DNA of 46,942 nt from Flavobacteriaceae bacterium (GTDB lineage Bacteria > Bacteroidota > Bacteroidia > Flavobacteriales > Flavobacteriaceae). The notes under the pieces are model-generated. The model worked only from the letters and a program-made list of their open reading frames with translations, was not told the DNA's origin and did not search any database. Shown one piece after another: positions 22,133-30,782 of this stretch; the stretch's first letter is position 1, and the number at the start of each line of letters is the position of its first letter. The DNA lies in the NCBI GenBank assembly GCA_018623195.1, contig JAAZVY010000008.1, positions 1 to 46,942 on the forward strand. Direction: 5' to 3'. A program made the position numbers and the translations under genes.

Positions 22133-24043
22133 ATGAGTAACTATCACATTAAAAACCTTGAAGAATACTTTCAGATTTATCGTAAATCGGTGCGTAACCC
22201 TGAATTATTCTGGGAAGAGATTGCTGAAGAACATTTTGTTTGGCGTAAACGTTGGAGCAACGTTTTGTCTTGGGATTTTGAAAAACCTGAGGTAAAGTGG
22301 TTCGAAGGAGCACAGCTAAATATTACCGAAAACTGCATCGATCGTCATCTCAGTAAGTACGCTGATAAGACAGCAATTTTGTTTGAGCCGAACAGTGTCG
22401 ATGAACCTGCGCAGCATATCACCTACAAACAATTGTATGCTCAGGTAAACAAAATGTCTAATGTACTGAAGTCACAAGGAGTCAAGAAAGGAGATCGCGT
22501 TTGTATCTACTTGCCGATGATTCCTGAGCTCGCTTATGCCGTTCTTGCCTGTGCTCGAATAGGAGCTGTTCACTCGGTGGTTTTTGCAGGGTTTTCATCT
22601 ACGGCTTTAGCTACAAGAATCAACGACTGTGATGCCTCTGTAGTAATTACTGCAGATGGTTCGTATCGAGGTGCTAAATCGATTGATTTGAAGTCGATTG
22701 TCGACGATGCGTTAAACGATTGTCCTGGGGTCAATTCAGTTTTAGTAGCTGAACGTACTGGAGGTAAAATGAATCTAGTAACTGGACGCGATCATCTGCT
22801 TGCCCCATTGATGAAAGGAGCCAGCGAAGAATGTGCGGTTGAGGTTATGGATGCTGAAGATCCGTTATTCATATTATACACCTCGGGTTCTACAGGGAAA
22901 CCCAAAGGGATGGTTCATACTTGTGCCGGCTACATGGTGTACACCGCCTATACCTTCAAAAACATCTTCCAGTATCGAGAAAATGATGTGTATTGGTGTA
23001 CCGCCGATATCGGATGGATCACTGGCCACTCTTACATCCTCTACGGCCCACTAGCTAACGGAGCTACAACGGTGATGTTCGAAGGAGTACCTTCATATCC
23101 CGATTACGGTCGTTTCTGGGAGGTTGTTGAGAAGCATAAGATCACTCAATTCTATACCGCACCCACTGCGATTCGCGCATTAGCAAAGGAGCCTTTAGAG
23201 CTCGTAGAGAAATACGATCTCTCTTCTCTTAAAGTCTTAGGGTCTGTCGGGGAGCCTATCAATGAAGAAGCTTGGCATTGGTACAATAACAACGTGGGTA
23301 AAAAAGAAAGCCCTATCGTAGATACTTGGTGGCAAACAGAAACGGGAGGAATCATGATTTCCCCAATCCCTTACTCAACCCCTACCAAACCCACCTTTGC
23401 GACCTTGCCTTTCATCGGCGTACAACCTGCCCTGATGGATGAAAACGGTAAAGAAATCAAAGGAAATCAGGTAGAAGGTCGTTTGTGCATCAAATTTCCA
23501 TGGCCATCGATTGCTCGAACGATTTGGGGCAACCACGAACGTTACCGAGAAACCTATTTCTCAGCTTATAAGAATATGTATTTCACTGGGGACGGTGCTT
23601 CTCGTGACGCGGTCGGATACTATCGTATCACCGGAAGAGTCGACGATGTCATCATTGTTTCGGGCCATAATTTGGGGACTGCTCCGATTGAAGATGCAAT
23701 TAATGAACACCAAGGAGTTGCCGAATCTGCTATCGTCGGATTCCCTCATGACATCAAAGGAAACGCCCTTTTCGGATATGTAATTCTAAAGGACGAGGCG
23801 AACAGTAGAGATCAAGACGAACTTCGAGCTGAAATCAATCGACTGATTTCAGAGAAGATTGGCCCTATCGCTAAACTAGATAAGATTGTCTTCGTGCCTG
23901 GTCTACCCAAGACGCGGTCAGGTAAGATTATGCGAAGAATCCTTAGAAAGATTGCTTCGAATGAGGTGTCTAACCTTGGTGATGTATCGACATTGTTAAA
24001 TCCTGATGTAGTTGAACAGATCAGGAAAATAGTTGGAGTATAG
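22133..24043 (+). CDS. acs: Acetyl-coenzyme A synthetase
   Basis: AMP-forming acetyl-CoA synthetase, activating acetate to acetyl-CoA in the cytoplasm. The ANL-superfamily motifs are complete: YTSGSTGKPKGMVH (P-loop), DTWWQTETGG, TGDGASRDAVGYYRITGRVDD (hinge), and the C-terminal TRSGKIMRRIL with the catalytic lysine that is acetylated in many bacteria to switch the enzyme off. At 636 residues it is of standard length, and VGEPINEEAWHWY together with the CTADIGWITGHSY segment are specific to Acs rather than other acyl-CoA synthetases. It follows the symporter gene after a hairpin and ends in its own terminator. Confidence 0.96.
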   Translation: MSNYHIKNLEEYFQIYRKSVRNPELFWEEIAEEHFVWRKRWSNVLSWDFEKPEVKWFEGAQLNITENCIDRHLSKYADKTAILFEPNSVDEPAQHITYKQLYAQVNKMSNVLKSQGVKKGDRVCIYLPMIPELAYAVLACARIGAVHSVVFAGFSSTALATRINDCDASVVITADGSYRGAKSIDLKSIVDDALNDCPGVNSVLVAERTGGKMNLVTGRDHLLAPLMKGASEECAVEVMDAEDPLFILYTSGSTGKPKGMVHTCAGYMVYTAYTFKNIFQYRENDVYWCTADIGWITGHSYILYGPLANGATTVMFEGVPSYPDYGRFWEVVEKHKITQFYTAPTAIRALAKEPLELVEKYDLSSLKVLGSVGEPINEEAWHWYNNNVGKKESPIVDTWWQTETGGIMISPIPYSTPTKPTFATLPFIGVQPALMDENGKEIKGNQVEGRLCIKFPWPSIARTIWGNHERYRETYFSAYKNMYFTGDGASRDAVGYYRITGRVDDVIIVSGHNLGTAPIEDAINEHQGVAESAIVGFPHDIKGNALFGYVILKDEANSRDQDELRAEINRLISEKIGPIAKLDKIVFVPGLPKTRSGKIMRRILRKIASNEVSNLGDVSTLLNPDVVEQIRKIVGV

Positions 24044-24050
24044 CTATAAA

Positions 24051-24080
24051 AAAAGACCGCCCTCTTGTAGGGCGGTTTTG
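24051..24080 (+). terminator. Intrinsic terminator of acs
   Basis: An 8-bp stem ACCGCCCT / AGGGCGGT (24056-24063 and 24069-24076) with loop CTTGT, followed by TTTTGATTTT and preceded by an A-run. Confidence 0.8.
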
Positions 24081-24185
24081 ATTTTAAATAGTGGTGTAGC
24101 GGCTACCTAAGCGTCTGATACTCAAAAGTATTATTTTTTCTTTGGGCAATCTATGCCTATATTGCTTTCCCTTAAAATTTTAGGC

Positions 24186-24716
24186 ATGCTTAAATCTAAG
24201 AAAGTAACTAACGAATCTTCTCCGATTATTTTATCGGCGCCATCGGTTATTGATGGGCAGTTTAAAACTAATCGTGGCTTACGAATTGAATGTCAGTATT
24301 TCGGAGCTGTGGTTTCTTCTGAAAAGATTTATGTTTCAACCGAAGCTAAAGTGGTGGGAGACCTTGTATGTAATGGTCTTACCGTAGACGGTGAAATCAA
24401 AGGCGATGTTTATTGTACCGGTAAAGTTTTGTTGAATGAAGGAGCTAAGGTTACGGGTAACATTTATGCTAAACTTTTTGAGAATCGATCGAATGAACAC
24501 TTAAGCTGTACCATTCGCATACCTAGCCCAAAAGCGGTTCACAGAGCATTAGAGCGCCTAGAATCTATTGACTTAGAAGTGCCTATGACTGGCACGAATC
24601 TGCTTAATGAGATTTCACTGTATTTTACAAGCAAAGCACAGTCTGAAGGTTCAGAAGCAGGATTGCGTGTTGTTGACGAAGAACCTAGTCTTCGCTCTTC
24701 TGGATCGGATTCTTAA
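24186..24716 (+). CDS. Bactofilin family cytoskeletal protein
   Basis: Polymer-forming cytoskeletal protein of the bactofilin family. The core (about residues 15-105 from ATG 24186) is the right-handed beta-helix of short repeats: SVIDGQFKTN, LRIECQYFGAVVSSEKIYV, EAKVVGDLVCNGLTVDGEI, KGDVYCTGKVLLNEGAKVTG. The C-terminal ~70 residues are unusual, non-repeat and polar. Bactofilins form membrane-associated filaments that organise cell shape or wall enzymes; no wall enzyme is adjacent. An upstream ATG at 24153 would add 11 hydrophobic residues not typical of the family. The 3' end overlaps the convergent SdpI-like gene by 32 bp. Confidence 0.82.
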   Translation: MLKSKKVTNESSPIILSAPSVIDGQFKTNRGLRIECQYFGAVVSSEKIYVSTEAKVVGDLVCNGLTVDGEIKGDVYCTGKVLLNEGAKVTGNIYAKLFENRSNEHLSCTIRIPSPKAVHRALERLESIDLEVPMTGTNLLNEISLYFTSKAQSEGSEAGLRVVDEEPSLRSSGSDS

Positions 24717-25338
24717 ATGCCCACCACGAATACCCCACCGAGTATATCGTGAGTAATAGGGTAATACCGATAACTATATAGGCCGATGCCGACTCTACAA
24801 TTAAAGGAGCAATAGCCATAAGTATCCCTCCAATCATCCATACAGGGCCGCTTGCCTTGTGCGTTCTTGTCCAGACCTCTTCGTTTTCGAGGGTCCAAGG
24901 CGTTCGAATACCAATGAAATAGTTCGGCTTTAATTTGGAGAAATACCAACCCAACACCGCAAAGAGTAAACCGACTAAGCTAATAATCCCAAACGGGCTA
25001 GACATTTCAGCTTGTTTGGTAGAATACAGAATAAATAAAGCCAGTGCCGACATGAACAAATGCATCAATAGTCGAAGGCCCGCAAGTTGAGCTTCACTAA
25101 TCTGTTTCTTAGGATCAATTTTCGGAGCGTATTTTAAGATGAAATAAAGCGGAAGATTTAGTATAAATAGTAAACCTACCAACTCATTTTTACTCCCATA
25201 TCGATCAATCTGACCCTTAGCATTCCAGTGCATAGGAACCTCTTCGGGCAGCTCTGCCCAAATCGCGAGAAGATAAATTACAGGAATTACGATTATCGCA
25301 AGAATAAAAAATTCGGTGTATTTCGAAGCGCTTTTCAT
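24685..25338 (-). CDS. DUF1648 / SdpI family membrane protein
   Basis: Inner-membrane protein with DUF1648 followed by an SdpI-like domain. The DUF1648 core motif LPEEVPMHWNAKGQIDRYGS follows the first helix, and the SdpI signature NYFIGIRTPWTLENEEVWTRTHKASG comes later; six or so helices are present. SdpI proteins confer immunity to the Bacillus toxin SdpC, but most homologues, including this one without toxin genes nearby, have unknown roles. I chose ATG 25338, 4 bp after the upstream gene's stop, rather than the overlapping codon at 25365. Confidence 0.85.
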   Translation of the reverse strand: MKSASKYTEFFILAIIVIPVIYLLAIWAELPEEVPMHWNAKGQIDRYGSKNELVGLLFILNLPLYFILKYAPKIDPKKQISEAQLAGLRLLMHLFMSALALFILYSTKQAEMSSPFGIISLVGLLFAVLGWYFSKLKPNYFIGIRTPWTLENEEVWTRTHKASGPVWMIGGILMAIAPLIVESASAYIVIGITLLLTIYSVGYSWWAFKNPIQKSED

Positions 25339-25342
25339 AGGG

Positions 25343-25735
25343 TTATTTCTTTTGCCATCCGCCAATAATAGCTCCGGCGATGATTAGGATGATCAAATTC
25401 ACTCCTCCATCTAACCATGCCAATGCATAGGGGCGTAATGAAAACAGATTCCAAGTTATAAGCCCTAAGATATAAATGGGAAAACCAATAATCAAGGCCG
25501 TTTTTGCTCCGTCTATAGCCGATACAATATTCATTCGACCATAAATATAACTAAGCATATACGTCAGTGCGGTTGCGCTTAGGATACTCACCAAATAAGC
25601 TACAGGGTGAGCAGTATCTTCCATCGTTAGATTGTTTAATGAGAGGTAGACATCTACAAATAGGCCATACCAAATGGCTGGGATGATTTGCGCGATTAGC
25701 ACTACAAGCCAAACCGCTTTGTGATTGGTTTTCAT
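25343..25735 (-). CDS. DUF1761 family membrane protein
   Basis: Four-helix membrane protein of 130 residues with the DUF1761 layout (AVWLVVLIAQIIPAIWYG in helix 1, then SATALTYMLSYIYG, GFPIYILGLITWNLF and the final LIILIIAGAIIGGW). The function of the family is unknown. It is the first gene of a two-gene operon with the SdpI-like gene, 4 bp apart. Confidence 0.76.
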   Translation of the reverse strand: MKTNHKAVWLVVLIAQIIPAIWYGLFVDVYLSLNNLTMEDTAHPVAYLVSILSATALTYMLSYIYGRMNIVSAIDGAKTALIIGFPIYILGLITWNLFSLRPYALAWLDGGVNLIILIIAGAIIGGWQKK

Positions 25736-25791
25736 CGTTAGGTTGGTTTTAGCTTGAAGGTACAGAAAAATTTAAATCGTATCGCCGAGGA

Positions 25792-27324
25792 CTAAAAATC
25801 AAACTGAATACCCTGTGCTAGCGGTAAATCTGAGGAGAAGTTGATCGTGTTTGTTTGGCGTCTCATGTAGATTTTCCAAGCGTCTGAGCCACTTTCACGA
25901 CCACCTCCAGTTTCTTTTTCTCCTCCGAAAGCACCTCCGATTTCGGCTCCTGAGGTACCAATATTAACGTTGGCTATACCGCAGTCGCTTCCCCAGTGAG
26001 ACAAGAAGGTCTCAGCCTCTTGCAAGTTATTTGAGATAATTGAAGAAGATAACCCTTGGCGAACTTCGTTCTGAATTTCGATGGCGTTCTCTACTCCTCC
26101 GCTGTAGCTGATCAGGTATAGGATGGGGGCGAAAGTTTCGTTCTGAACAATGTCTGCCGAGTGATCGATTTCGATAATTGCTGGTTTGACATAGCATTCG
26201 CTTTCGAAGCCTTTACCTTCGAGTTTACCTCCTTCGATGAGAGCTTTACCGCCTTGTTCTTTGGCGGCTGAGAGTGCGTTTAGGTATTGATCTACGGCGT
26301 CGGTATCGATTAGCGGACCCATGTGGTTATTGGCGTCTAGCGGATCTCCGATTCGAACCTGGCCATAAGCCTTTACAAGACGTTCTTTAACGGTTTCGTA
26401 GAGGTCTTTGTGAACGATAAGTCTTCGAGTTGAGGTGCATCGCTGACCGCAGGTGCCGATCGCGCCGAATACGGCTGCTCTGAGAGCGATATCCAGATTA
26501 GCGTCTGGGGTGATGATTACGGCGTTGTTCCCGCCTAATTCTAGGAGCGATTTACCTAGTCTGGCTCCGACCTTGGCAGCAACATCTTTCCCCATTCGGG
26601 TTGAGCCTGTGGCAGAGATTAATGGGATGCGGTGGTCTTCTGACATCCATTTTCCGACCGAAGCATCTCCGTTTACCAGACAAGAAATGTCCTCGGGCAA
26701 ATTGTTTTCTCTAAGAACGCTTGTGATTAGTTTTTGGCAGGCTACTCCACATAACGGAGCTTTTTCGCTGGGTTTCCAAATGCAAACGTCTCCGCAAATC
26801 CAAGCTAGAGCTGTGTTCCAACTCCAAACCGCAACGGGAAAGTTGAAGGCAGAGATAATACCGACTAATCCGAGTGGGTGGTATTGCTCGTACATGCGGT
26901 GTCCGGGTCTTTCAGAGTGCATAGTAAGCCCGTGGAGTTGACGTGAGAGGCCGACTGCGAAATCACAGATATCAATCATTTCTTGAACTTCTCCGAGCCC
27001 TTCTTGAAGAGATTTTCCCATTTCGAGAGATACGAGTTGTCCTAGCGCCTCTTTGTTTTCTCTTAGTTTGTCTCCGAACTGTCGAACAATCTCTCCTCTT
27101 TTAGGAGCAGGGACCTTACGCCACTCTGCAAAGGCTGACTCGGCAGTTTCAACGACTCTTTCAAAATCAGTTATAGAAGCGGTAGTTACCTCGGCTAAAA
27201 AGGACCCGTCAATGGGAGAGTGTGAGGCTATAGTGCTGCCGCTACCGAACCATTCTGAACCGGTGCTTACGCCGCTTTCTTTGGGGTTGATATCAAGAGA
27301 TTGAAGGAGTTTCGTATGAGACAT
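25792..27324 (-). CDS. ALDH7 family aldehyde dehydrogenase, probable L-aminoadipate-6-semialdehyde dehydrogenase
   Basis: NAD(P)-dependent aldehyde dehydrogenase of the ALDH7 (antiquitin) group, which oxidises alpha-aminoadipate semialdehyde, the open form of piperideine-6-carboxylate, to aminoadipate in lysine breakdown. Numbered from ATG 27324 (510 residues), the general base lies in LLELGGNNAV (Glu262) and the nucleophile in GQRCTSTRR (Cys296). The C-terminal run NIGTSGAEIGGAFGGEKETG with GRESGSDAWKIYMR is characteristic of ALDH7. A longer frame from 27450 runs into the DUF1338 gene and was rejected. It lies 10 bp after that gene and is the third gene of the lysine-type operon. Confidence 0.88.
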   Translation of the reverse strand: MSHTKLLQSLDINPKESGVSTGSEWFGSGSTIASHSPIDGSFLAEVTTASITDFERVVETAESAFAEWRKVPAPKRGEIVRQFGDKLRENKEALGQLVSLEMGKSLQEGLGEVQEMIDICDFAVGLSRQLHGLTMHSERPGHRMYEQYHPLGLVGIISAFNFPVAVWSWNTALAWICGDVCIWKPSEKAPLCGVACQKLITSVLRENNLPEDISCLVNGDASVGKWMSEDHRIPLISATGSTRMGKDVAAKVGARLGKSLLELGGNNAVIITPDANLDIALRAAVFGAIGTCGQRCTSTRRLIVHKDLYETVKERLVKAYGQVRIGDPLDANNHMGPLIDTDAVDQYLNALSAAKEQGGKALIEGGKLEGKGFESECYVKPAIIEIDHSADIVQNETFAPILYLISYSGGVENAIEIQNEVRQGLSSSIISNNLQEAETFLSHWGSDCGIANVNIGTSGAEIGGAFGGEKETGGGRESGSDAWKIYMRRQTNTINFSSDLPLAQGIQFDF

Positions 27325-27334
27325 TTTTATGATT

Positions 27335-28243
27335 TTAAGTTCTAGAGGTTTGTGTAGTAAAGGTGCTTTCGAAGATCTTATCGGCGTTACCCGACTCAAA
27401 ACCGTCCCGACGCATGTGTCGTTTGATTTCAGCGAAGGGAAGATGCGCAAATTCGGGGAGCGGAAGTCGTTCTGCGAATTCTACATAACTACCTGAAATT
27501 ATGGCTTTATCTCCGCCCGCAAATTCAGCTTCTACCTTTTCGGCAACCGAACTGCTTTGTCGTAGTAGGCCATCAGGGCTAACCTTAATTTCACCGCCCG
27601 AGTTATTTAAAGTGATACCAATAGATTTTAAGAAGTCATTGAATTGCTCTAGCGTACGGTGTTCGCCATCTAATTGATGTACACTAATAGTGTAGTGATT
27701 TAAATAGTAGCGATTGTAAATGACCCATGCAGCGTATTCGCTTTCTTCAAGTAGCGCCTTGTAATCTTCATGGGTAGGCAGTTGCCAAAGTGGTTTGTGA
27801 AAAAACTCAGTTACTTCTTCAACGTTGTTTAAATCAATCGAATCTACAGGGTCTGCAGTTATAGTGTCCGTATATTTTTCAATGATTTGCTGGGTCTTTT
27901 CTGAAAGATCTTTAACTCGTAATTCGCTGATAAATACTCTTGGCAATTCTTCATCAGGCGGTGCATACCAATGCGCATCGAGTTTTTTGCCTTCAAAAAA
28001 GAAGTAATCGCGCTTCTCATAACCATGAGCAAGAAAGATCTTCTCAAAGGAGGCAATTCCAAGATTTTTAACTCCCATCGTTCGAAACGCAATGTGGTCG
28101 TTCAGGATCTCAGATTGTCCTGCAACAATACCATGAGACATCATGGCGTCAGTTATTTTCTGTACGTCAGGGACTCGGTCTCTGTATACAGCAAAGACTC
28201 CTTGCAGGATCTTTGAAATGCTAGAATTGTTCGATAAATGCAT
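27335..28243 (-). CDS. DUF1338 / HglS-type 2-oxoadipate dioxygenase/decarboxylase
   Basis: Iron-dependent enzyme of the DUF1338 family. Characterised HglS converts 2-oxoadipate to D-2-hydroxyglutarate with loss of carbon dioxide in lysine catabolism. Expected metal ligands appear as His50 in NDHIAFRTMG (with Arg54 four residues on), His183 in YYLNHYTISVHQL, and Glu255 in GSYVEFAERLPL; the HWYAPP segment is also characteristic. At 302 residues it is the short form; the Pseudomonas enzyme is much longer. It sits between the lysine/saccharopine dehydrogenase and ALDH7 genes (9 and 10 bp gaps), which supports 2-oxoadipate as the substrate. Confidence 0.85.
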   Translation of the reverse strand: MHLSNNSSISKILQGVFAVYRDRVPDVQKITDAMMSHGIVAGQSEILNDHIAFRTMGVKNLGIASFEKIFLAHGYEKRDYFFFEGKKLDAHWYAPPDEELPRVFISELRVKDLSEKTQQIIEKYTDTITADPVDSIDLNNVEEVTEFFHKPLWQLPTHEDYKALLEESEYAAWVIYNRYYLNHYTISVHQLDGEHRTLEQFNDFLKSIGITLNNSGGEIKVSPDGLLRQSSSVAEKVEAEFAGGDKAIISGSYVEFAERLPLPEFAHLPFAEIKRHMRRDGFESGNADKIFESTFTTQTSRT

Positions 28244-28252
28244 ACCTTAAAA

Positions 28253-29314
28253 TTACGAATTGTAAAGCTTGCCTGATGGGGTTTCTAAGAAGGTTTTGTA
28301 GTCGATATCTTCTTGCTTGATAAATCCTTTTTGTGGGAGCTTATTGTCTGCTACCATCTCAACGGTTGCTGCGATTGCTGCGGCTGTTGTCCAGGAAATC
28401 GCTCTCCATTTATGACCTCCGATTTCTATCGGGTAAAAGGCCTTCCAATATTCTGCTCTGGCTATTTTGTCGCCTTTCCAGCCTTCAACTACGGCATAGA
28501 CGTAAACCACATCTTCTTCTACAGGAGGTTTCGCATTGGTGAGCACTCGCTCTAAAGTCTCGAAATCATCTTTCATAATTAACTCATACATTAAAAAGCG
28601 CATGAGTTTACCGTGACCTGGATACCTCATTGTCTTGTAATTCAAGGTATCTACCTTTCCTTCGAGTGTCTCGCAAAGCGTCCCAAGCCCACCAGAAGTG
28701 GAGAAAGCTTCGAATTCTTGACCTTCAATGGAGATGTATTCGGTACCCTCGAGAGATGGGACCATTTTTCGTACCCCATTGTGAATGACCTCTGCGTCAT
28801 TTAAATACTCGTTGAGAACCCCGTAAGAAGACCAGGTAAAAGAATAAGCCAATAAACCGTTCGGATATCTCGGCAAAGCCCCCACCCGTAGTTCAACGTC
28901 ACGAACCTTCGTGAATGCTTTTGTAAGATCGAATCCCATAATGCCGATAAACCCCGGTGCTAACCCACATTGAGGCACCATAGCTGCCTTAGCAGTGTCT
29001 GATAGTGATCGGATATAATTAGTAGTCGGCACATCCTCAGTTAAGTCGAAATAATGGAGCCCAAAATCGTGTGCGAATTTTGCAATCGGTTTGTTTAAAA
29101 AATAGGGTAAGGCCGATACTACCGTATCAAATCCTTTTAAAGCCGTTTCAATTTTTGAAGCATCAGATAGGTCTAAGGTTTCAGTATTGAAAGGGTGTTT
29201 ATAGTCATAGTGCGGAGGTTGTTTGTCGAATCCCGTCACCTCAAAGCGTTCAGAAAGTAAAGTGGCCACAAGGGTTCCTACTTTACCTAAACCTAGTACT
29301 GCAATTTTTTTCAT
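28253..29314 (-). CDS. Saccharopine dehydrogenase-family enzyme, possible L-lysine 6-dehydrogenase
   Basis: NAD(P)-dependent amino-acid dehydrogenase of the saccharopine dehydrogenase family, 353 residues. The Rossmann motif is GLGKVG (residues 8-13). AALKGFDTVVSALPYF, PQCGLAPGFIGIMG, EAFSTSGGLGTLCETL and LNYKTMRYPGHGKL are conserved both in saccharopine dehydrogenase (Lys9-type) and in bacterial lysine 6-dehydrogenase. The latter deaminates lysine directly to aminoadipate semialdehyde, and since no lysine-ketoglutarate reductase is encoded nearby I favour it, without proof. First gene of the three-gene operon. The 88-bp AT-rich gap before the divergent dioxygenase gene must hold the promoter. 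Confidence 0.8.
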   Translation of the reverse strand: MKKIAVLGLGKVGTLVATLLSERFEVTGFDKQPPHYDYKHPFNTETLDLSDASKIETALKGFDTVVSALPYFLNKPIAKFAHDFGLHYFDLTEDVPTTNYIRSLSDTAKAAMVPQCGLAPGFIGIMGFDLTKAFTKVRDVELRVGALPRYPNGLLAYSFTWSSYGVLNEYLNDAEVIHNGVRKMVPSLEGTEYISIEGQEFEAFSTSGGLGTLCETLEGKVDTLNYKTMRYPGHGKLMRFLMYELIMKDDFETLERVLTNAKPPVEEDVVYVYAVVEGWKGDKIARAEYWKAFYPIEIGGHKWRAISWTTAAAIAATVEMVADNKLPQKGFIKQEDIDYKTFLETPSGKLYNS

Positions 29315-29402
29315 TATTCTTGAATTATGTTATAAATGTAACTATAATGGAATGTATTGTTATATTTTATATATAATTTTATGAACAATTAAACAACCTA
29401 AC

Positions 29403-30782
29403 ATGTTAGCATCCTTTACTGACGGATTTTTCTCTGTCGACCCTAAGCACGGCTTTTTACCAATCGCTGAGCCTTTAGCAAAACTGCCAGAAACTTTTTC
29501 AGGTTTACAGAGCCTCATTGATGAGATGCCTATTTTGAAAGACGATGGTTCTCCCGGCTTGCTCGCCACAGAAGGAGCCTTTGAGAAGGCTGTTTTGGTA
29601 CTCCCAAATTATTTGAGTCAGGTTCAGACAGAAAAGGATCCGTTCGTACTCGCCGCGCTCTTTCGTGCCTATGGGTTTGTGACTTCTGCCTATACCCTTG
29701 CGCCTTCTCATCATAGCTTTGTAAAGACGGGTAAGTATGGAAAGGCGCACGAGGTGCTTCCGGCCAATGTGGCACAGCCCTTTGCTGCAGTAGCTGATAA
29801 GTTAGAGGTTTATCCTTGGATCGATTACCACTATGCGTACTCACTAGGGAACTATCAGAAAATTGATAAGTCGAAGGGTTTTGAATGGACGAATCTGGCG
29901 ATGGCCGCTAAATTCTCTGGAATGGATGATGAGCGTGGATTCATCATGCTACACGTAGATATCAATCAATATTCACCCGATCTAGTTAAAGCTGTTTATG
30001 GAATCGTAGAGAATGAAAATAGGGATGACCTGAATCGCGATGTTCATTTGTTAGCAGATACGCTCAATAAGATGAATGATCGCCGAAGGCTCATGTGGGA
30101 AGCATCAAGATGGAAACACTACAATGACTTTCGAGTTTTCATTATGGGAGTGAAGGGTAATGACGATATTTTCCCGAACGGTTTGCTTTACGAGGGTGTT
30201 TGGGAGGAACCTAAGGCTTTTAGAGGACAGACGGGTGCGCAAGACAACATTATCCCGACCGCTGATATTGTGAGTGGGGTGATACATTACTATCCGCAAA
30301 ATCAACTGACTTCGTATTTGATGGATCTTAGACAATACCGTCCGATGTGTATTCAAAACTTCTTTAAGAAACTCGCTGAACAAATGTCTAAGAAACCACT
30401 TGCACAGCGACTCATAGAAGATGACAACCAAATAGGAATGCAAGGTCTTATGAAGGCCTACGAAGAGATTTATCTTTTTAGAAATGGCCACTGGCAGTTT
30501 GTGCAGAAATACATTATGCAGAATACGGCTTATCCGAAGGCGACCGGTGGCACACCGATTACTTCTTGGATACCAAACCAAATCAAGGCCGTATTAAGTG
30601 CGATGAAAGATTTGTCAAAGGCGATGCGATCTACCCCAGAATTCTCAATGGAAGAGTGGCAAGAAGGCTATGATAAGAAGGTAAAACTCCTTAACAAGCA
30701 ACTAGAGATTGTTGCCGTTGAAGCTTTTGATCCTGAGGCAGTCTTTAAACTTAACCTAGAACTAGGATACCAAGACTTTTAA
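29403..30782 (+). CDS. Indoleamine 2,3-dioxygenase family heme protein
   Basis: Heme dioxygenase of the indoleamine 2,3-dioxygenase (IDO) family, opening the indole ring of tryptophan to N-formylkynurenine. The match with eukaryotic IDO is clear in the C-terminal half: GLLYEGVWEEPKAFRGQTGA, then YLMDLRQYRPMCIQNFF, the heme-proximal histidine in FRNGHWQFVQKYI (His363) and the substrate loop ATGGTPITSWI. At 459 residues it is somewhat longer than human IDO1. It is cytoplasmic (no signal). It is divergent from the lysine-degradation operon across an AT-rich 88-bp gap, which suggests shared control of amino-acid catabolism. No kynureninase is in the window. Its end overlaps the next gene by 21 bp. 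Confidence 0.88.
   Translation: MLASFTDGFFSVDPKHGFLPIAEPLAKLPETFSGLQSLIDEMPILKDDGSPGLLATEGAFEKAVLVLPNYLSQVQTEKDPFVLAALFRAYGFVTSAYTLAPSHHSFVKTGKYGKAHEVLPANVAQPFAAVADKLEVYPWIDYHYAYSLGNYQKIDKSKGFEWTNLAMAAKFSGMDDERGFIMLHVDINQYSPDLVKAVYGIVENENRDDLNRDVHLLADTLNKMNDRRRLMWEASRWKHYNDFRVFIMGVKGNDDIFPNGLLYEGVWEEPKAFRGQTGAQDNIIPTADIVSGVIHYYPQNQLTSYLMDLRQYRPMCIQNFFKKLAEQMSKKPLAQRLIEDDNQIGMQGLMKAYEEIYLFRNGHWQFVQKYIMQNTAYPKATGGTPITSWIPNQIKAVLSAMKDLSKAMRSTPEFSMEEWQEGYDKKVKLLNKQLEIVAVEAFDPEAVFKLNLELGYQDF

Noticed and set aside
24685-25338. Toxin-immunity system based on the SdpI-like gene
   Set aside because: No SdpC-like toxin or SdpAB genes are nearby, and SdpI/DUF1648 proteins are widespread without them.
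26453-26941. A 162-codon open frame on the plus strand opposite the ALDH7 gene
   Set aside because: It lies wholly inside a well-supported gene on the other strand, has no family similarity and reflects the codon bias of that gene.
30105-30581. A 158-codon frame opposite the indoleamine dioxygenase gene
   Set aside because: It is antisense to conserved motifs of a clear gene, with no recognisable domain.
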